DNA of 64,000 nucleotides from Paenibacillus xylaniclasticus (lineage in GTDB: Bacteria; Bacillota; Bacilli; Paenibacillales; Paenibacillaceae): assembly GCF_004001065.1 (NCBI RefSeq), contig NZ_BIML01000004.1, positions 310,001 through 374,000 on the forward strand, read 5' to 3'. Of the stretch, positions 41,909 through 51,934 are shown in pieces. The number at the start of each line of letters is the position of its first letter. The first letter of the stretch is position 1. The notes beneath the pieces were generated by a model. It saw only the letters and a list, made by a program, of their open reading frames with translations. It did not search any database and was not told the DNA's origin. A program made the translations under genes and the position numbers.

Positions 41909-44881
41909 ATGAAGAACAGAAAGCTGCAAGTGGCATGGGTCATGTTAGGAGCTGCCGCTGTCGCGCTGCTGTCGTCCTGCGGGAATCATTCTACATTGGA
42001 AGCAAGCTCGTTGCCTTCCGTAGACGGACAGTTGTTCAAGAAGCTGGACGATGGGCTTGCTTTTGAGGTAGATCGCTATTACGGAGCTGTGCTCGCTGAC
42101 TGGAAGGAGCAAGCAATTCCGGCAGCGCATTCGACGATTAAGGTACGTGGAGCGTCGCCTGCTCAGGTCTCAAATTCTGAAGAGATTCAAGAAGGCAGCT
42201 ATGAAGGAAAGGACAACGTTCTGCTGTGGCAGACGAAGGATGTAGGCTGGGTCGAGTACGAGTTTGAAGTATCAGAAGACGCCTTGTACGAAATACAGGT
42301 GTTCTATAATCCGATCAAAGAAACGGGGAGCAAGCGGCCGGTGCAATGGGACGTGCTGATCGATGGGGAGCGTCCGTTCCGTGAAGCATCGACAGCGTCG
42401 CTGTACCGGACGTGGAAGGATGTTCGTCCGATCGTGACCAATTCCGACGGTGACCAAATTCGTCCGCGATCAGTCGATGTGTCCACTTGGAGCAAGAAGC
42501 CGTTAATCGATTCGGGCGGCGCTTACGACCATCCGCTGCAATGGCATTTGACGCCGGGTAAACATACGATTCGGCTCATTGGCTATGACCCGGTTGCGAT
42601 CGACAGTCTGATTTTGCAGACACCTCAGCAAATTCCTTCCTATGAGGAAGTGCGAGAGCAATATGAAGCTGTACCTGCGATTGAAGGCGATCCGATTACG
42701 ATCGAAGCCGAGCAGTTTACGTGGAAGAACGATACGGCAATTAAGCTATTCTCGGACAAAGATGATCGCACAGTGCCGCGTTATACGGGGCGTATCATTT
42801 ATAACACGGTTGGCGGCCAGCGCTGGCTGGAGCAAAACCAAGAAATTACATGGACGTTCGAGGTGCCGGAAACAGGCTTGTATAAGCTGGCATTTCGAGC
42901 TCTGCAAAATACGATTGCACAGAAAACATCTTTTCGTACGATCAAAATTGACGGACAAGTTCCGTTCGAGCCGTTCCAAGCTTATGGTTTTCCGTATTCG
43001 GCATCATGGCAGGGTATTGAGCTGAAGGATCGATCAGGAACGCCATATCTTGTGAAGCTGGAGAAGGGAGAGCATACGCTGTCGCTAGCGGTGACGCAGT
43101 CGCCGGTCAAACCGATTATCGTCGATATCGAGAAGCTGCTGGCGCATCTGGATGCCATTGACTGGGATCTTCGCATGGTAACGGGCAATAAAGCGAACAG
43201 TAAACGGACATTAGACCGTAATCGTACCTGGAATATGGATCAGGACTTTCCGGGTATGACGGATAAAATATCTGTCGCCGCTGAAGCGATGGAACAGCTA
43301 GCGGTCCGCGCAGAACAGACGAACGGGAAGAAGGATTCGATTAGCCAAGGGCTGCATTCATCCGCGAAGGACTTGAGATCACTGCTTCGCAAACCGGAAG
43401 AAATTCCGTACAATATCGATCAAATTTCCTCGATGCGAGAAAAGCTGGCGACGTTTATGGATTCGTTATCGAAGCAAGCGCTGCAGTTGGATGAGCTGTT
43501 CATCGTCCCGGAGAAGACGTCTTTTCCGAGCATGGTGGCAGATGTATTCGACCGTATGTGGGGGACCGTTCAAAACTTCGGCTACTCCTTCGATACGAGA
43601 GACAGCTTGAAAGAGATGGATAAGCGGAAGCTGAACATCTGGGTACAGCGCGGCCGAGACTATGTGGATCAGCTACAGCAGCTCGCTGACGAATCGTTCA
43701 CGCCGGAGACAGGGATTGAAGTGAAGGTTAATTTACTTCCGAATCCCGAGCTGCTGCTCATGTCGAACGCTGCAGGTGTACAGCCGGATGTTGCGCTCGG
43801 GCTGACGCAGGATTTGCCGGTCGATTATGCGATTCGCGGGACGCTGGTCGATCTGTCCAAGCAGGACGGGTTCGATAAGCTGTATTCGAGCTACAGCCCA
43901 GGCTCATGGCTGCCGCTCTATTACAATGGCGGTTATTATGGTGTGCCGGAGACGCAGTCGTTCCAAGTGCTTTATTACCGGAAGGATTTGCTGCACAGAT
44001 TGAAACTGAACGTTCCCGAAACGTGGGACGATGTCTATGAGATGCTGCCGACGCTGCAGCAGAATGATATGAATTTCTATGTGAATCCGAAGGAATATGC
44101 GACGTACTTCTACCAACACGGCGTCGAATTTTATGAGCCGGGCGGCCTTAAGACCGGGCTCGATACGCCGGAAGCATATCAATCGTTCAAGCAATGGACG
44201 AATCTGTTCAATACGTACGCGCTTGAGCGGGAGGTGCCGAGCTTTTACCAGCACTTCCGCGACGGCTCGATGCCAATTGGTATATCGGACTACAACATGT
44301 ACGTCCAGCTGTCAGCGGCGGCGCCGGAGCTTAACGGTCGATGGGGGATTGCATTGCTGCCAGGCGTAAAGCAGCAGGACGGCACGATCGTCCGTTGGGC
44401 AGGTGGAGGACAGCGAACGGGCGTTATTTTTCAAAAGTCTGAGAAGCAAGAGGAAGCGTGGAAGTTTCTACAGTGGTGGCTCTCTACCGATGTGCAGACC
44501 CAATACGGCTCGGATTTAGAAGCGATGAACGGAGTTGCGTTCCGCTGGAATACCTCCAATATAGAAGCGTTCAACAACCTGCCATGGAAAAGAGAGGATG
44601 CCGCTATCATTCTCGAGCAGTGGAAATGGTATAAAGATATACCGAACGTACCTGGAGGCTATTTCTTGGAGCGTGAATTGAACAATGCGTGGCAGCGTTC
44701 AGTCGTTCAGACTGCTAACTACATGTCTTCGCTGGAGGAAGCGGTGCGCGATATCGAACGCGAGCTGCTCCGCAAGCAGCAGGAGTTTGGCTTCGCAGAC
44801 AAGAACGGCCATTCGATCAAGCCGCTCGACATTCCGATCGTTGATCAACCTTGGGAGGGAGGCGGCCGGAATGATAAGTAA
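41909..44881 (+). CDS. Large solute-binding lipoprotein with N-terminal carbohydrate-binding-like domains
   Basis: A 990-residue lipoprotein, more than twice the usual size of a binding protein. A signal peptide with lipobox LLSSC (Cys24) is followed by two beta-rich modules (about 33-240 and 245-410) with W-x-F/Y-x-V-x-E-x-G-L-Y-x-L patterns typical of CBM-like domains. A helical stretch (about 440-540) leads to a family-1 type solute-binding domain (about 580-960) with the NLLPNPELLLMSNAAGVQPDVAL opening. It tethers and delivers a complex glycan or oligosaccharide; the ligand is unknown. Ribosome binding site GGGAGGTGAT. It overlaps the permease gene by 11 bp. Confidence 0.85.
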   Translation: MKNRKLQVAWVMLGAAAVALLSSCGNHSTLEASSLPSVDGQLFKKLDDGLAFEVDRYYGAVLADWKEQAIPAAHSTIKVRGASPAQVSNSEEIQEGSYEGKDNVLLWQTKDVGWVEYEFEVSEDALYEIQVFYNPIKETGSKRPVQWDVLIDGERPFREASTASLYRTWKDVRPIVTNSDGDQIRPRSVDVSTWSKKPLIDSGGAYDHPLQWHLTPGKHTIRLIGYDPVAIDSLILQTPQQIPSYEEVREQYEAVPAIEGDPITIEAEQFTWKNDTAIKLFSDKDDRTVPRYTGRIIYNTVGGQRWLEQNQEITWTFEVPETGLYKLAFRALQNTIAQKTSFRTIKIDGQVPFEPFQAYGFPYSASWQGIELKDRSGTPYLVKLEKGEHTLSLAVTQSPVKPIIVDIEKLLAHLDAIDWDLRMVTGNKANSKRTLDRNRTWNMDQDFPGMTDKISVAAEAMEQLAVRAEQTNGKKDSISQGLHSSAKDLRSLLRKPEEIPYNIDQISSMREKLATFMDSLSKQALQLDELFIVPEKTSFPSMVADVFDRMWGTVQNFGYSFDTRDSLKEMDKRKLNIWVQRGRDYVDQLQQLADESFTPETGIEVKVNLLPNPELLLMSNAAGVQPDVALGLTQDLPVDYAIRGTLVDLSKQDGFDKLYSSYSPGSWLPLYYNGGYYGVPETQSFQVLYYRKDLLHRLKLNVPETWDDVYEMLPTLQQNDMNFYVNPKEYATYFYQHGVEFYEPGGLKTGLDTPEAYQSFKQWTNLFNTYALEREVPSFYQHFRDGSMPIGISDYNMYVQLSAAAPELNGRWGIALLPGVKQQDGTIVRWAGGGQRTGVIFQKSEKQEEAWKFLQWWLSTDVQTQYGSDLEAMNGVAFRWNTSNIEAFNNLPWKREDAAIILEQWKWYKDIPNVPGGYFLERELNNAWQRSVVQTANYMSSLEEAVRDIERELLRKQQEFGFADKNGHSIKPLDIPIVDQPWEGGGRNDK

Positions 44882-45767
44882 AATATGGTCATGCCGTATT
44901 ACGTATCTGTTTATCGCGCCATTCTTGATCTGTTTCATGCTGTTTATCGTTATTCCGATCGTCGCTGCGATTTGCTTAAGCTTTACTTATTATAATGGGA
45001 TTGAGAAGCCCAAGTTTATTGGCTGGAGCAATTTTCAATATTTGATCTCGCAGGACATGCTGTTTTTAAAATACGCTCTGCCGAATACGTTCAAATTCGC
45101 CATCATCGTCGGTCCCGGGGGATATGCTGCGGCATTTCTTCTCGCTTGGCTCATTTCTCGGCTGAGGGGCAGCTATCGCAAATGGGTGGCGCTGGCGATG
45201 TATACCCCTTCGCTGACGATCGGTACCGCGATGACGATCATTTGGCTGCCGTTATTATCAGGGGATCGGATCGGTTACTTAAACAGCTTCTTGCTCAAGA
45301 GCGGCTTCATCGACGTACCGAAGCTGTGGGTGACGAAGCCGGAGCTGCTCATGAATTCAATGATCGTTGTTACGCTCTGGTCGAGCATGGGGGTCGGGTT
45401 CCTCGCCATGCTGGCCGGTATATTAAATGTAGATAAAACCTTGTATGAAGCGGGAAGAATTGACGGCATTCGTAACCATCTGCAGGAGCTGTGGTACATT
45501 ACGATCCCGTCGCTGAAGCCGCAAATGCTGTTCGGCGCCGTTATGGCGATTGTAACGACGTTCAAGACGGGGGCAATTGGGGTTGAGCTGTCGGGACAGA
45601 ACCCGACGCCGCAATATGCGGGCCATCTGATTGTGAACCATATTAACGACTATGGCTTCATTCGGTTCGAGATGGGGTATGCCGCAACGATTTCCGTCTT
45701 CCTTCTAATATTTATGTATTTTGCGAACAAGCTTAGCTGGAGTTTGTTCGGCTCGAAGGAGGAGTAG
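44871..45767 (+). CDS. Sugar ABC permease, UgpA type (pair A, first)
   Basis: A 298-residue permease with six transmembrane helices and the EAA loop EAGRIDGIRNHLQELWYITIPSLKP near the C terminus, which contacts the ATPase. Start ATG 44871 is chosen for its GGGAGGGAGG site and overlap with the binding-protein gene; the open frame back to 44685 is a shadow. It partners the following permease. Confidence 0.86.
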   Translation: MISKIWSCRITYLFIAPFLICFMLFIVIPIVAAICLSFTYYNGIEKPKFIGWSNFQYLISQDMLFLKYALPNTFKFAIIVGPGGYAAAFLLAWLISRLRGSYRKWVALAMYTPSLTIGTAMTIIWLPLLSGDRIGYLNSFLLKSGFIDVPKLWVTKPELLMNSMIVVTLWSSMGVGFLAMLAGILNVDKTLYEAGRIDGIRNHLQELWYITIPSLKPQMLFGAVMAIVTTFKTGAIGVELSGQNPTPQYAGHLIVNHINDYGFIRFEMGYAATISVFLLIFMYFANKLSWSLFGSKEE

Positions 45768-45770
45768 CTT

Positions 45771-46619
45771 CTGAGAACGTCTGGACTTGCGGCTAGAATC
45801 TGCTTCAATACGTTCATGCTTACCATCTCAGTGCTGATGATACTGCCGATTATTTATATTTTTAATAATGCGTTCAAGCCGTATCACGAGCTGTTCGTGT
45901 ATCCGCCGACGTTCTTCGTCCGCGAACCGAGCTTGCAAAACGTGGTGGAGCTGATGCTCGTCACGTCGAATTCAATCGTACCGATCTCGCGCTATTTGTT
46001 CAACAGCGTCTTCGTTGCGATGCTTAGCGTCGTCGGCGTGACAATCGTTAGTGTGCTGTGTGCATACCCGCTCTCGAAGCATGATTTTCCAGGCAAAAAA
46101 TTTCTGTTTTCTTCCATTATTCTTATGCTTATGTTTACTCCGGAGGTCATCCAAATTCCGCGTTATTTGGTCGTCAGTAGTCTAGGCATTCTAAATACGT
46201 ATTGGGGGCATTTGCTTCCGGCGCTCGCGCTGCCGGTCGGCGTCTTCCTGCTAAAGCAGTTCATAGATCAAATCCCGGATTCGCTCTTGGAGGCCTCTCG
46301 GATCGATGGAGCGAACGAAGTGATCGTTCTTGTTCGTATTGTAATTCCAATGAGTATGCCGGCCATTGCTACTGTGGCTATTCTCGCGTTCCAGAATGCA
46401 TGGGGTAATATCGACACTTCTGCTTTGTTCATGCAGGACGACGAGATGAAGACGTTCCCGTTCTTCCTCACGACCTTAACGAGCAATCTGGCAAACAACG
46501 TTGCTAGACAAGGGGCGGCTGCAGTAGCTGCACTTATTCTGCTCGTGCCGAACTTAATTTTCTTCGTCATTCTGCAAAGTAAGGTTATCTCGACGATGGC
46601 TCATTCCGGCATTAAATAA
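45771..46619 (+). CDS. Sugar ABC permease, UgpE type (pair A, second), CTG start
   Basis: A 282-residue permease with six transmembrane helices and the EAA loop EASRIDGANEVIVLVRIVIPMSMP. The frame has no ATG/GTG/TTG before 45816, and nothing resembling a ribosome binding site precedes that ATG. AAGGAGG (45756-45762) lies exactly 8 bases before an in-frame CTG at 45771. Starting there adds 15 residues (LRTSGLAARICFNTF) that align with the usual N terminus of this permease family. I therefore propose CTG as the start. Confidence 0.72.
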   Translation: MRTSGLAARICFNTFMLTISVLMILPIIYIFNNAFKPYHELFVYPPTFFVREPSLQNVVELMLVTSNSIVPISRYLFNSVFVAMLSVVGVTIVSVLCAYPLSKHDFPGKKFLFSSIILMLMFTPEVIQIPRYLVVSSLGILNTYWGHLLPALALPVGVFLLKQFIDQIPDSLLEASRIDGANEVIVLVRIVIPMSMPAIATVAILAFQNAWGNIDTSALFMQDDEMKTFPFFLTTLTSNLANNVARQGAAAVAALILLVPNLIFFVILQSKVISTMAHSGIK

Positions 46620-46641
46620 CTTTAATAAGGAGGGAGGTCGC

Positions 46642-48792
46642 TTGAAAAGCAGGACGCTGCGGATGTTCTCGATCGGACTTTCCATTGCAGCTGCAATTTC
46701 CGCCGTGCTTCCGCTTCCTCAGGCAGCGGCATCGCAGCTGCCTTATGAAACGTATTATAAGGATGGCTTCGGCCAGCTTATCCATACGCAGGCAGCCTAT
46801 ATTCCGGCTGGCATAATTGGCTATAATGCGGCTATTCCGGATCAGGCAAAGACAGAGGAGAACGGCGCCGCAACGCTGCAGCTCAATCAACCGAAGGATT
46901 TATTCATCGATCGCAACGATCATCTGTATATCGCCGATACAGGCAATAATCGGATTGTAGAGCTGGACAGTAATGGGGAATATGTCCGCCAGATTAAGGT
47001 TGAGGAGAGTCCGCTCAAAAAGCCGAGCGGCGTATTCGTCCATACGAACGGCGATATTTATATCGCGGATACCGGTAATAACAGAGTCGTACGGCTGGAT
47101 GCTCGAGGCAAGCTGCTGAAGCAATTCGGCCGTCCGGATACAGAATATATTCCGGCATCGTTCAAATACGATCCTGTCAACATGGTCGTCGACAAGCGCG
47201 GCTTTCTGTACATTGCATCGTTAGGTGCGTACCAGGGATTGCTGGAGCTCGATCCAGAAGGGGAATTCGTTTCTTTCTTTGGTCCGAATAAAGTATCGTT
47301 CTCAATGTTCGACGCGTTTAAGCGTTTCGTGTATACGAGGGAAATGTACCAACGCGAGCTGAAAAAGCTGCCCGGGGCGATTGCAAATACGGCGATTGAC
47401 CACGAAGGCTTCATCTATACGGTAACTAAGGAAGTGGCAAGTGATCAAATTAAGAAGCTGAATATCGCGGGACTGGACCAGCTGCGCGGCAAAGGTGACT
47501 ACGCCTCGGTCATGCCCGTGAGAACCTATGGTGAAGTGCTGCATCATCGTCAGACGGATATGAATCCGCAGCTGAGCGACATTACTGTCGATCAATCGGG
47601 TAACATGACGGTCGTCGATTCGGTGTGGAATATCATTAGTCAATACGACCAGAACGGCAATTTGCTGTTTTTCTGGGGTGGGGATGTCGTTCCGGCGACT
47701 TCTAAGATCGGCGTCGTTAAGACGCCGACAGCCATCGCTAACGACTCCAAAGGAAATTTGTATGTGCTTGATAACACGAACAACCTCATTCAAGTGCTTC
47801 GATTATCGGAATTTGGCGCTCTTGTACACGAAGCGAACGCTCTCACACAGGAGGGGAAATATGAGGAAAGCGAACCGATCTGGCAAGAGGTTCACCGGCT
47901 TAATACCCAGTATACACCGGCACTGATCGGGCTGGCGAAGGCGGCCTATAAGCGGCAGGACTTCAAGCTTGCGGCGCAGCTGTATGACCAAGCCGGCGTT
48001 GTTAACGGCTACTCCGATTCGTTCTGGCAGAACCGGCTTATTTGGTTCCAGAACAACTTCGGTCTTGTGATGAATGCGGCCCTCATTGCAGCGGTCCTGT
48101 TTCTTGCCTGGGGTAGATGGTCTGGGAAGCTGCTGCCGGCATCTGGCCGTATAAGCTGGACAAGAGTGGATCTTACGCTAGTGAGGCAGCTGGGCCATAC
48201 GTTCACTATTATTCGCAGCCCGATAGATGGCTTTTATAGTATCCGATATGAGAGCAAAGCAGGTTTGCTCGGCACCTTAATATTACTTATCGCAGCAGGG
48301 GCGGCGTACGGTTATATGCAGGCAGGTACAAGCTTCATCTTTCAACCGGAAATCCATGACGGCGTTGACCTGCTGCCTAAGATGGTGCAGTTTTACGGCT
48401 TGTGGCTAGGCTGGGTCATTTCGAACTACTTGGTGAGCTCTCTGCTTCGTGGGGAAGGTCGATTCCGCGACGTATTTTATGGAAGCAGCTATGCATTATT
48501 TCCGATTATTCTTATTGGGATACCTGTAACCTATCTGTCTAATGCATTGACGCTGGATGAGTCAGCGATCTATCAATTTTTCCGGTTGGTCATGATCATC
48601 TGGGTTGTGTTACTGATTGTGTGGATGGTACAAGGAATTCATAATTATACGTTTATTGAATCGCTGTTCGTTATTGTTGTGTCGATTTTTACGCTTCTTA
48701 TTATTGTTATTCTTATCTTCTTGTTTATCAGTTTAAGCTATGAGCTTGTTAATTTTATTAAATCGATTTATCAAGAGGTGATCATCCGATGA
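46642..48792 (+). CDS. NHL-repeat/TPR/YIP1 membrane protein
   Basis: A 716-residue protein in three parts. A signal sequence is followed by extracellular NHL beta-propeller repeats (about 80-390, with LYIADTGNNRIVELD and DIYIADTGNNRVVRLD). A TPR-like pair of helices spans about 395-455. A membrane helix near 475-495 leads to a YIP1-type domain with five hydrophobic segments (about 525-716). The start is TTG 46642 behind AAGGAGGGAGG. It overlaps the DUF5696 gene by 4 bp. Its place inside an importer operon suggests a receptor or scaffold for the substrate, but the function is unknown. Confidence 0.8.
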   Translation: MKSRTLRMFSIGLSIAAAISAVLPLPQAAASQLPYETYYKDGFGQLIHTQAAYIPAGIIGYNAAIPDQAKTEENGAATLQLNQPKDLFIDRNDHLYIADTGNNRIVELDSNGEYVRQIKVEESPLKKPSGVFVHTNGDIYIADTGNNRVVRLDARGKLLKQFGRPDTEYIPASFKYDPVNMVVDKRGFLYIASLGAYQGLLELDPEGEFVSFFGPNKVSFSMFDAFKRFVYTREMYQRELKKLPGAIANTAIDHEGFIYTVTKEVASDQIKKLNIAGLDQLRGKGDYASVMPVRTYGEVLHHRQTDMNPQLSDITVDQSGNMTVVDSVWNIISQYDQNGNLLFFWGGDVVPATSKIGVVKTPTAIANDSKGNLYVLDNTNNLIQVLRLSEFGALVHEANALTQEGKYEESEPIWQEVHRLNTQYTPALIGLAKAAYKRQDFKLAAQLYDQAGVVNGYSDSFWQNRLIWFQNNFGLVMNAALIAAVLFLAWGRWSGKLLPASGRISWTRVDLTLVRQLGHTFTIIRSPIDGFYSIRYESKAGLLGTLILLIAAGAAYGYMQAGTSFIFQPEIHDGVDLLPKMVQFYGLWLGWVISNYLVSSLLRGEGRFRDVFYGSSYALFPIILIGIPVTYLSNALTLDESAIYQFFRLVMIIWVVLLIVWMVQGIHNYTFIESLFVIVVSIFTLLIIVILIFLFISLSYELVNFIKSIYQEVIIR

Positions 48793-51062
48793 AGAGCCGC
48801 AAGCTTCCGGTTGCAACGATAGCGAAGACAGCGACGACGGCCTTGCTGCTGCTCTTGATCGGCTGGCTCTCGCTGCAAATATGGAATCCTTGGAGAGACA
48901 AGGAGACGGACACCACGTCGACATCCATCCAATTTGATGCGAAGGGGCAGCTGTATCAAGCTGTTATTCCACAGGAGACCAGCTTCCATACGGCTGCGGA
49001 GAACGACAAGCTTAAGCTGCTAGTTGACCGCTCTACTTCCCATTTTCAATTGGTGGACAAAGCGACGGGCAGCATTTGGCGATCGTACCCGAATCCGCAC
49101 CAATGGCCGAAGGAGACAGCAACCGGTACATGGAAAAATCATCTTCTGTCGCCCATTCTAATTGAGTATGTGAATGCAAGAAATTATAAGTCATCCTCAT
49201 TCACGGCCGGACTTATTGATACCGGCGGTTATTTGGAGCAGTTTCAGATGAAGGAAGACGGCTTCAACGTTACGTTCGCTTTTCCGAAGGCGCAAATGAA
49301 AATTCCGGTCGAAGTAACACTTCATTCGGATTACGTCGAGACGAGAGTCATTGACGCTGGAATAATGGAAGGTGAACTGAGCCTGTTGAATGTGAAGCTG
49401 TACCCGCTGTTCGGCGCTGAGCCTTCTGTCGGGCAAGACGGCTACATTATGCTTCCGGACGGTACGGGCTCCTTGATCCGGTTCAACGAAAAGCGGATCA
49501 TGCCTCAGCTAACGTATGACGAGAGTGTGTACGGGCAAGATCTGTCGTTCTATAACGAGGAGACCGACAGACAGCGCATTACGATGCCCGTATATGGCAT
49601 GAAGTCGGGTGATCAGTCGTTCTTGTCGATTATTACGGAAGGTGAAGCTTACGCGAACATCTACGCTGCACCAGGCGGTGCTGTCGGCCGATCGAATTGG
49701 GTGACGACGGAGTGGCAGTATAGGAAAAAGTTTTATCAATCGGTCAGCAGGAGCACAGGTGAAGGGTTCTATATGTATAGCAGCGAACGGTTCGTATCCG
49801 AGGGCAGGGCAACCAGATATTATCCGCTCACAGGAGCTGCGAGCGATTACTCAGGGATGGCGGCTGTGTACCGTAACTACTTGATGAGTGAACAGGGGGT
49901 GAAGCCGATCCCGTCCACCAAGGATGACATTCCTCTCTATTTGGACATCGTCGGAGCCGACATCGAGAAAGGGCTGTTTACCGATTCCTACTTGAAGGCG
50001 ACGACGACCGACGAGGCAGCCGCGCTGCTTAAAAGTGTATATGATCTGGGCATTCATAACATTCAGGTTCATTATGCAGGCTGGCAGAAGGACGGTTACA
50101 GCTCGCAGGGCGGCTATTTTCCGGTCGATAAGAGAATTGGCGGAAACAACGGCATGAAGAAGTTCATCGATTATGCGCATTCGCTTAATATTCCTGTCTA
50201 CCTGACGGCTAATTATACGCTTAATAATAATGGAGAAGATAGGTTTTGGTGGAGAAGGGATGGGCTACGCAATATGGCCGGTACAGTGCTGAAGGAGCAG
50301 AAGGAGCCGAAGAACGAGCAGGAAGAGGCCTATTATGTCAGTCCGGGCTTTTATGAGAAAGTCGTTCGCTCCGATCTGAACCGCTACAAGAAGCTGGGAG
50401 CGGACGGCATCTATTTCGAGAATGGCATCGGTGAGCAGTTAAATACCGATTTCAACAGCCGGTACAAGGACAGCCGAAGCGATACGGTCTCTATTCAGCG
50501 AAACATTCTGGAGCAGACGAGGAAGACGTTAGGCTCCGTGTCAACAGGTAATGTTAATTTCTACGCTTTAGATACCGTTGATCACGTCCATCAGCTTGCA
50601 AGCGATTATTCGTATGACGTATTCGTTACGGAGCCGATTCCGTTCGCAGCCATCGTACTGCATGGGCTGCGTACGTATACGCTGGAATGGTCGAATATTC
50701 GGGATGAATGGCAAAGCCAATTTTTACGCAGCATCGAGTACGGTGCTTCACCTGCTTACATCGTCAGCGGCGACAATTCGGACGATATGCGCCGATCATA
50801 CTCATTATGGTATTACAGCCTGGATTATACGAATTGGATCAGCCGCATTTCGGATGAGTACAAGCAAGTGAATGCCGTGCTTGCGCAGGTGAAGGACTGC
50901 GTTATTACACAGCATCGTTTTATCGCTCCGGGTGTGAACGAAACGGTATATGACGGGGGCTATAGCGTACTGGTCAACTATAATGACGAACCGTATGATA
51001 CAGGCAATCTGGTCGTTCCAGCGCATGGGTATGCGGTGAAGCAGGGAGGGGAGACGAGATGA
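48789..51062 (+). CDS. DUF5696 glycosidase-like membrane-anchored protein
   Basis: A 757-residue protein with one N-terminal membrane helix (about 14-32) and a long extracellular part. The N-terminal 330 residues are beta-rich (WRSYPNP, DGYIMLPDGTGSLIRF). Residues about 360-720 form a TIM-barrel-like DUF5696 region with IHNIQVHYAGWQKDGYSSQG, GADGIYFENGIG and EWSNIRDEW segments. Glu/Asp in GIYFEN and similar strands could be catalytic. A glycoside hydrolase role on the imported glycan is plausible but not established. Overlaps by 4 bp at both ends show tight translational coupling. Confidence 0.78.
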   Translation: MKSRKLPVATIAKTATTALLLLLIGWLSLQIWNPWRDKETDTTSTSIQFDAKGQLYQAVIPQETSFHTAAENDKLKLLVDRSTSHFQLVDKATGSIWRSYPNPHQWPKETATGTWKNHLLSPILIEYVNARNYKSSSFTAGLIDTGGYLEQFQMKEDGFNVTFAFPKAQMKIPVEVTLHSDYVETRVIDAGIMEGELSLLNVKLYPLFGAEPSVGQDGYIMLPDGTGSLIRFNEKRIMPQLTYDESVYGQDLSFYNEETDRQRITMPVYGMKSGDQSFLSIITEGEAYANIYAAPGGAVGRSNWVTTEWQYRKKFYQSVSRSTGEGFYMYSSERFVSEGRATRYYPLTGAASDYSGMAAVYRNYLMSEQGVKPIPSTKDDIPLYLDIVGADIEKGLFTDSYLKATTTDEAAALLKSVYDLGIHNIQVHYAGWQKDGYSSQGGYFPVDKRIGGNNGMKKFIDYAHSLNIPVYLTANYTLNNNGEDRFWWRRDGLRNMAGTVLKEQKEPKNEQEEAYYVSPGFYEKVVRSDLNRYKKLGADGIYFENGIGEQLNTDFNSRYKDSRSDTVSIQRNILEQTRKTLGSVSTGNVNFYALDTVDHVHQLASDYSYDVFVTEPIPFAAIVLHGLRTYTLEWSNIRDEWQSQFLRSIEYGASPAYIVSGDNSDDMRRSYSLWYYSLDYTNWISRISDEYKQVNAVLAQVKDCVITQHRFIAPGVNETVYDGGYSVLVNYNDEPYDTGNLVVPAHGYAVKQGGETR

Positions 51063-51913
51063 GGAGACTAGAGGCAAGCACGCTGCGTAAGCTGGAGGGC
51101 TCACTGTTCATCGCGCCATGGGTTTTCGGCTTTGTGACGTTCGTCGCATTTCCGCTTGGCTATTCCCTCTTTATGAGCTTTCACCAGGTCAAAATTGAGG
51201 TGAATCGAACGCAGTATGCGTACATCGGCTTTAAACATTACCGGGAAATTCTCGTCGCCAATGGCAGCCTATTGTATGAGGAGTTAATCCCATTCCTGAA
51301 GCAATCGCTCATGATGATTCCAATCATCCTCGTTTTCTCCTTGTTCGTCGCTATACTGTTGAACTTAAAGTTTCGAGGTCGTACGCTGTTTCGGGTCATT
51401 TTCTTCTTGCCCGTTATATTCTCTTCCGGACAGATCGTGCAAGAATTTATCACACAAGGCGAAGGCTCGCTCAGCATGATGCAAGAGCTTCGTATTGATT
51501 ATTATCTCCGGGAGTATATGCCGGCTGCATGGGCTTCGCCGATTGAGAATGTCTTAAGCTCATTCGTGCTTGTGTTGTGGTACTCTGGCGTTCAAATTTT
51601 AATATTCCTTGCCGGCAGACAGACGCTTCCGGCATCGGTGTATGAAGCGTCCCGCATCGACGGCTCTAACCCTTGGAATACGTTCTGGACGATTACGCTG
51701 CCCGGTCTAGTTCCTTACATCTTTCTGAATTTGATGTACACCGTTGTAGATCTGTTCACGTTCCCGTCCAATCCGATCATTAGCAAGGTGAATACGACGA
51801 ACTATGGCAGCTCAAGTGCACTGGCATGGATTTATTTTTCGATTATTTTGATATTCGTCATGCTCACGCTCCTGCTCTATAGAAGAGTGGATAAAGCGCT
51901 GTCTGGCAGATGA
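51059..51913 (+). CDS. Sugar ABC permease, UgpA type (pair B, first)
   Basis: A 284-residue permease with six transmembrane helices (LFIAPWVFGFVTFVAFPLGYSLFMSF opens helix 1) and EAA loop EASRIDGSNPWNTFWTITLPGL. It starts inside the DUF5696 stop region (ATGA overlap). It forms the second permease pair of the operon with the next gene. It resembles, but is not a recent copy of, the pair A permease. Confidence 0.86.
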   Translation: MRRLEASTLRKLEGSLFIAPWVFGFVTFVAFPLGYSLFMSFHQVKIEVNRTQYAYIGFKHYREILVANGSLLYEELIPFLKQSLMMIPIILVFSLFVAILLNLKFRGRTLFRVIFFLPVIFSSGQIVQEFITQGEGSLSMMQELRIDYYLREYMPAAWASPIENVLSSFVLVLWYSGVQILIFLAGRQTLPASVYEASRIDGSNPWNTFWTITLPGLVPYIFLNLMYTVVDLFTFPSNPIISKVNTTNYGSSSALAWIYFSIILIFVMLTLLLYRRVDKALSGR

Positions 51914-51934
51914 TGTCGATTAGGGGGGGACGAA

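Noticed and set aside
44685-44870. Longer N terminus of the first pair A permease
   Set aside because: The extension is Ser/Arg-rich shadow of the binding-protein gene; the SD-supported ATG at 44871 fits the family.
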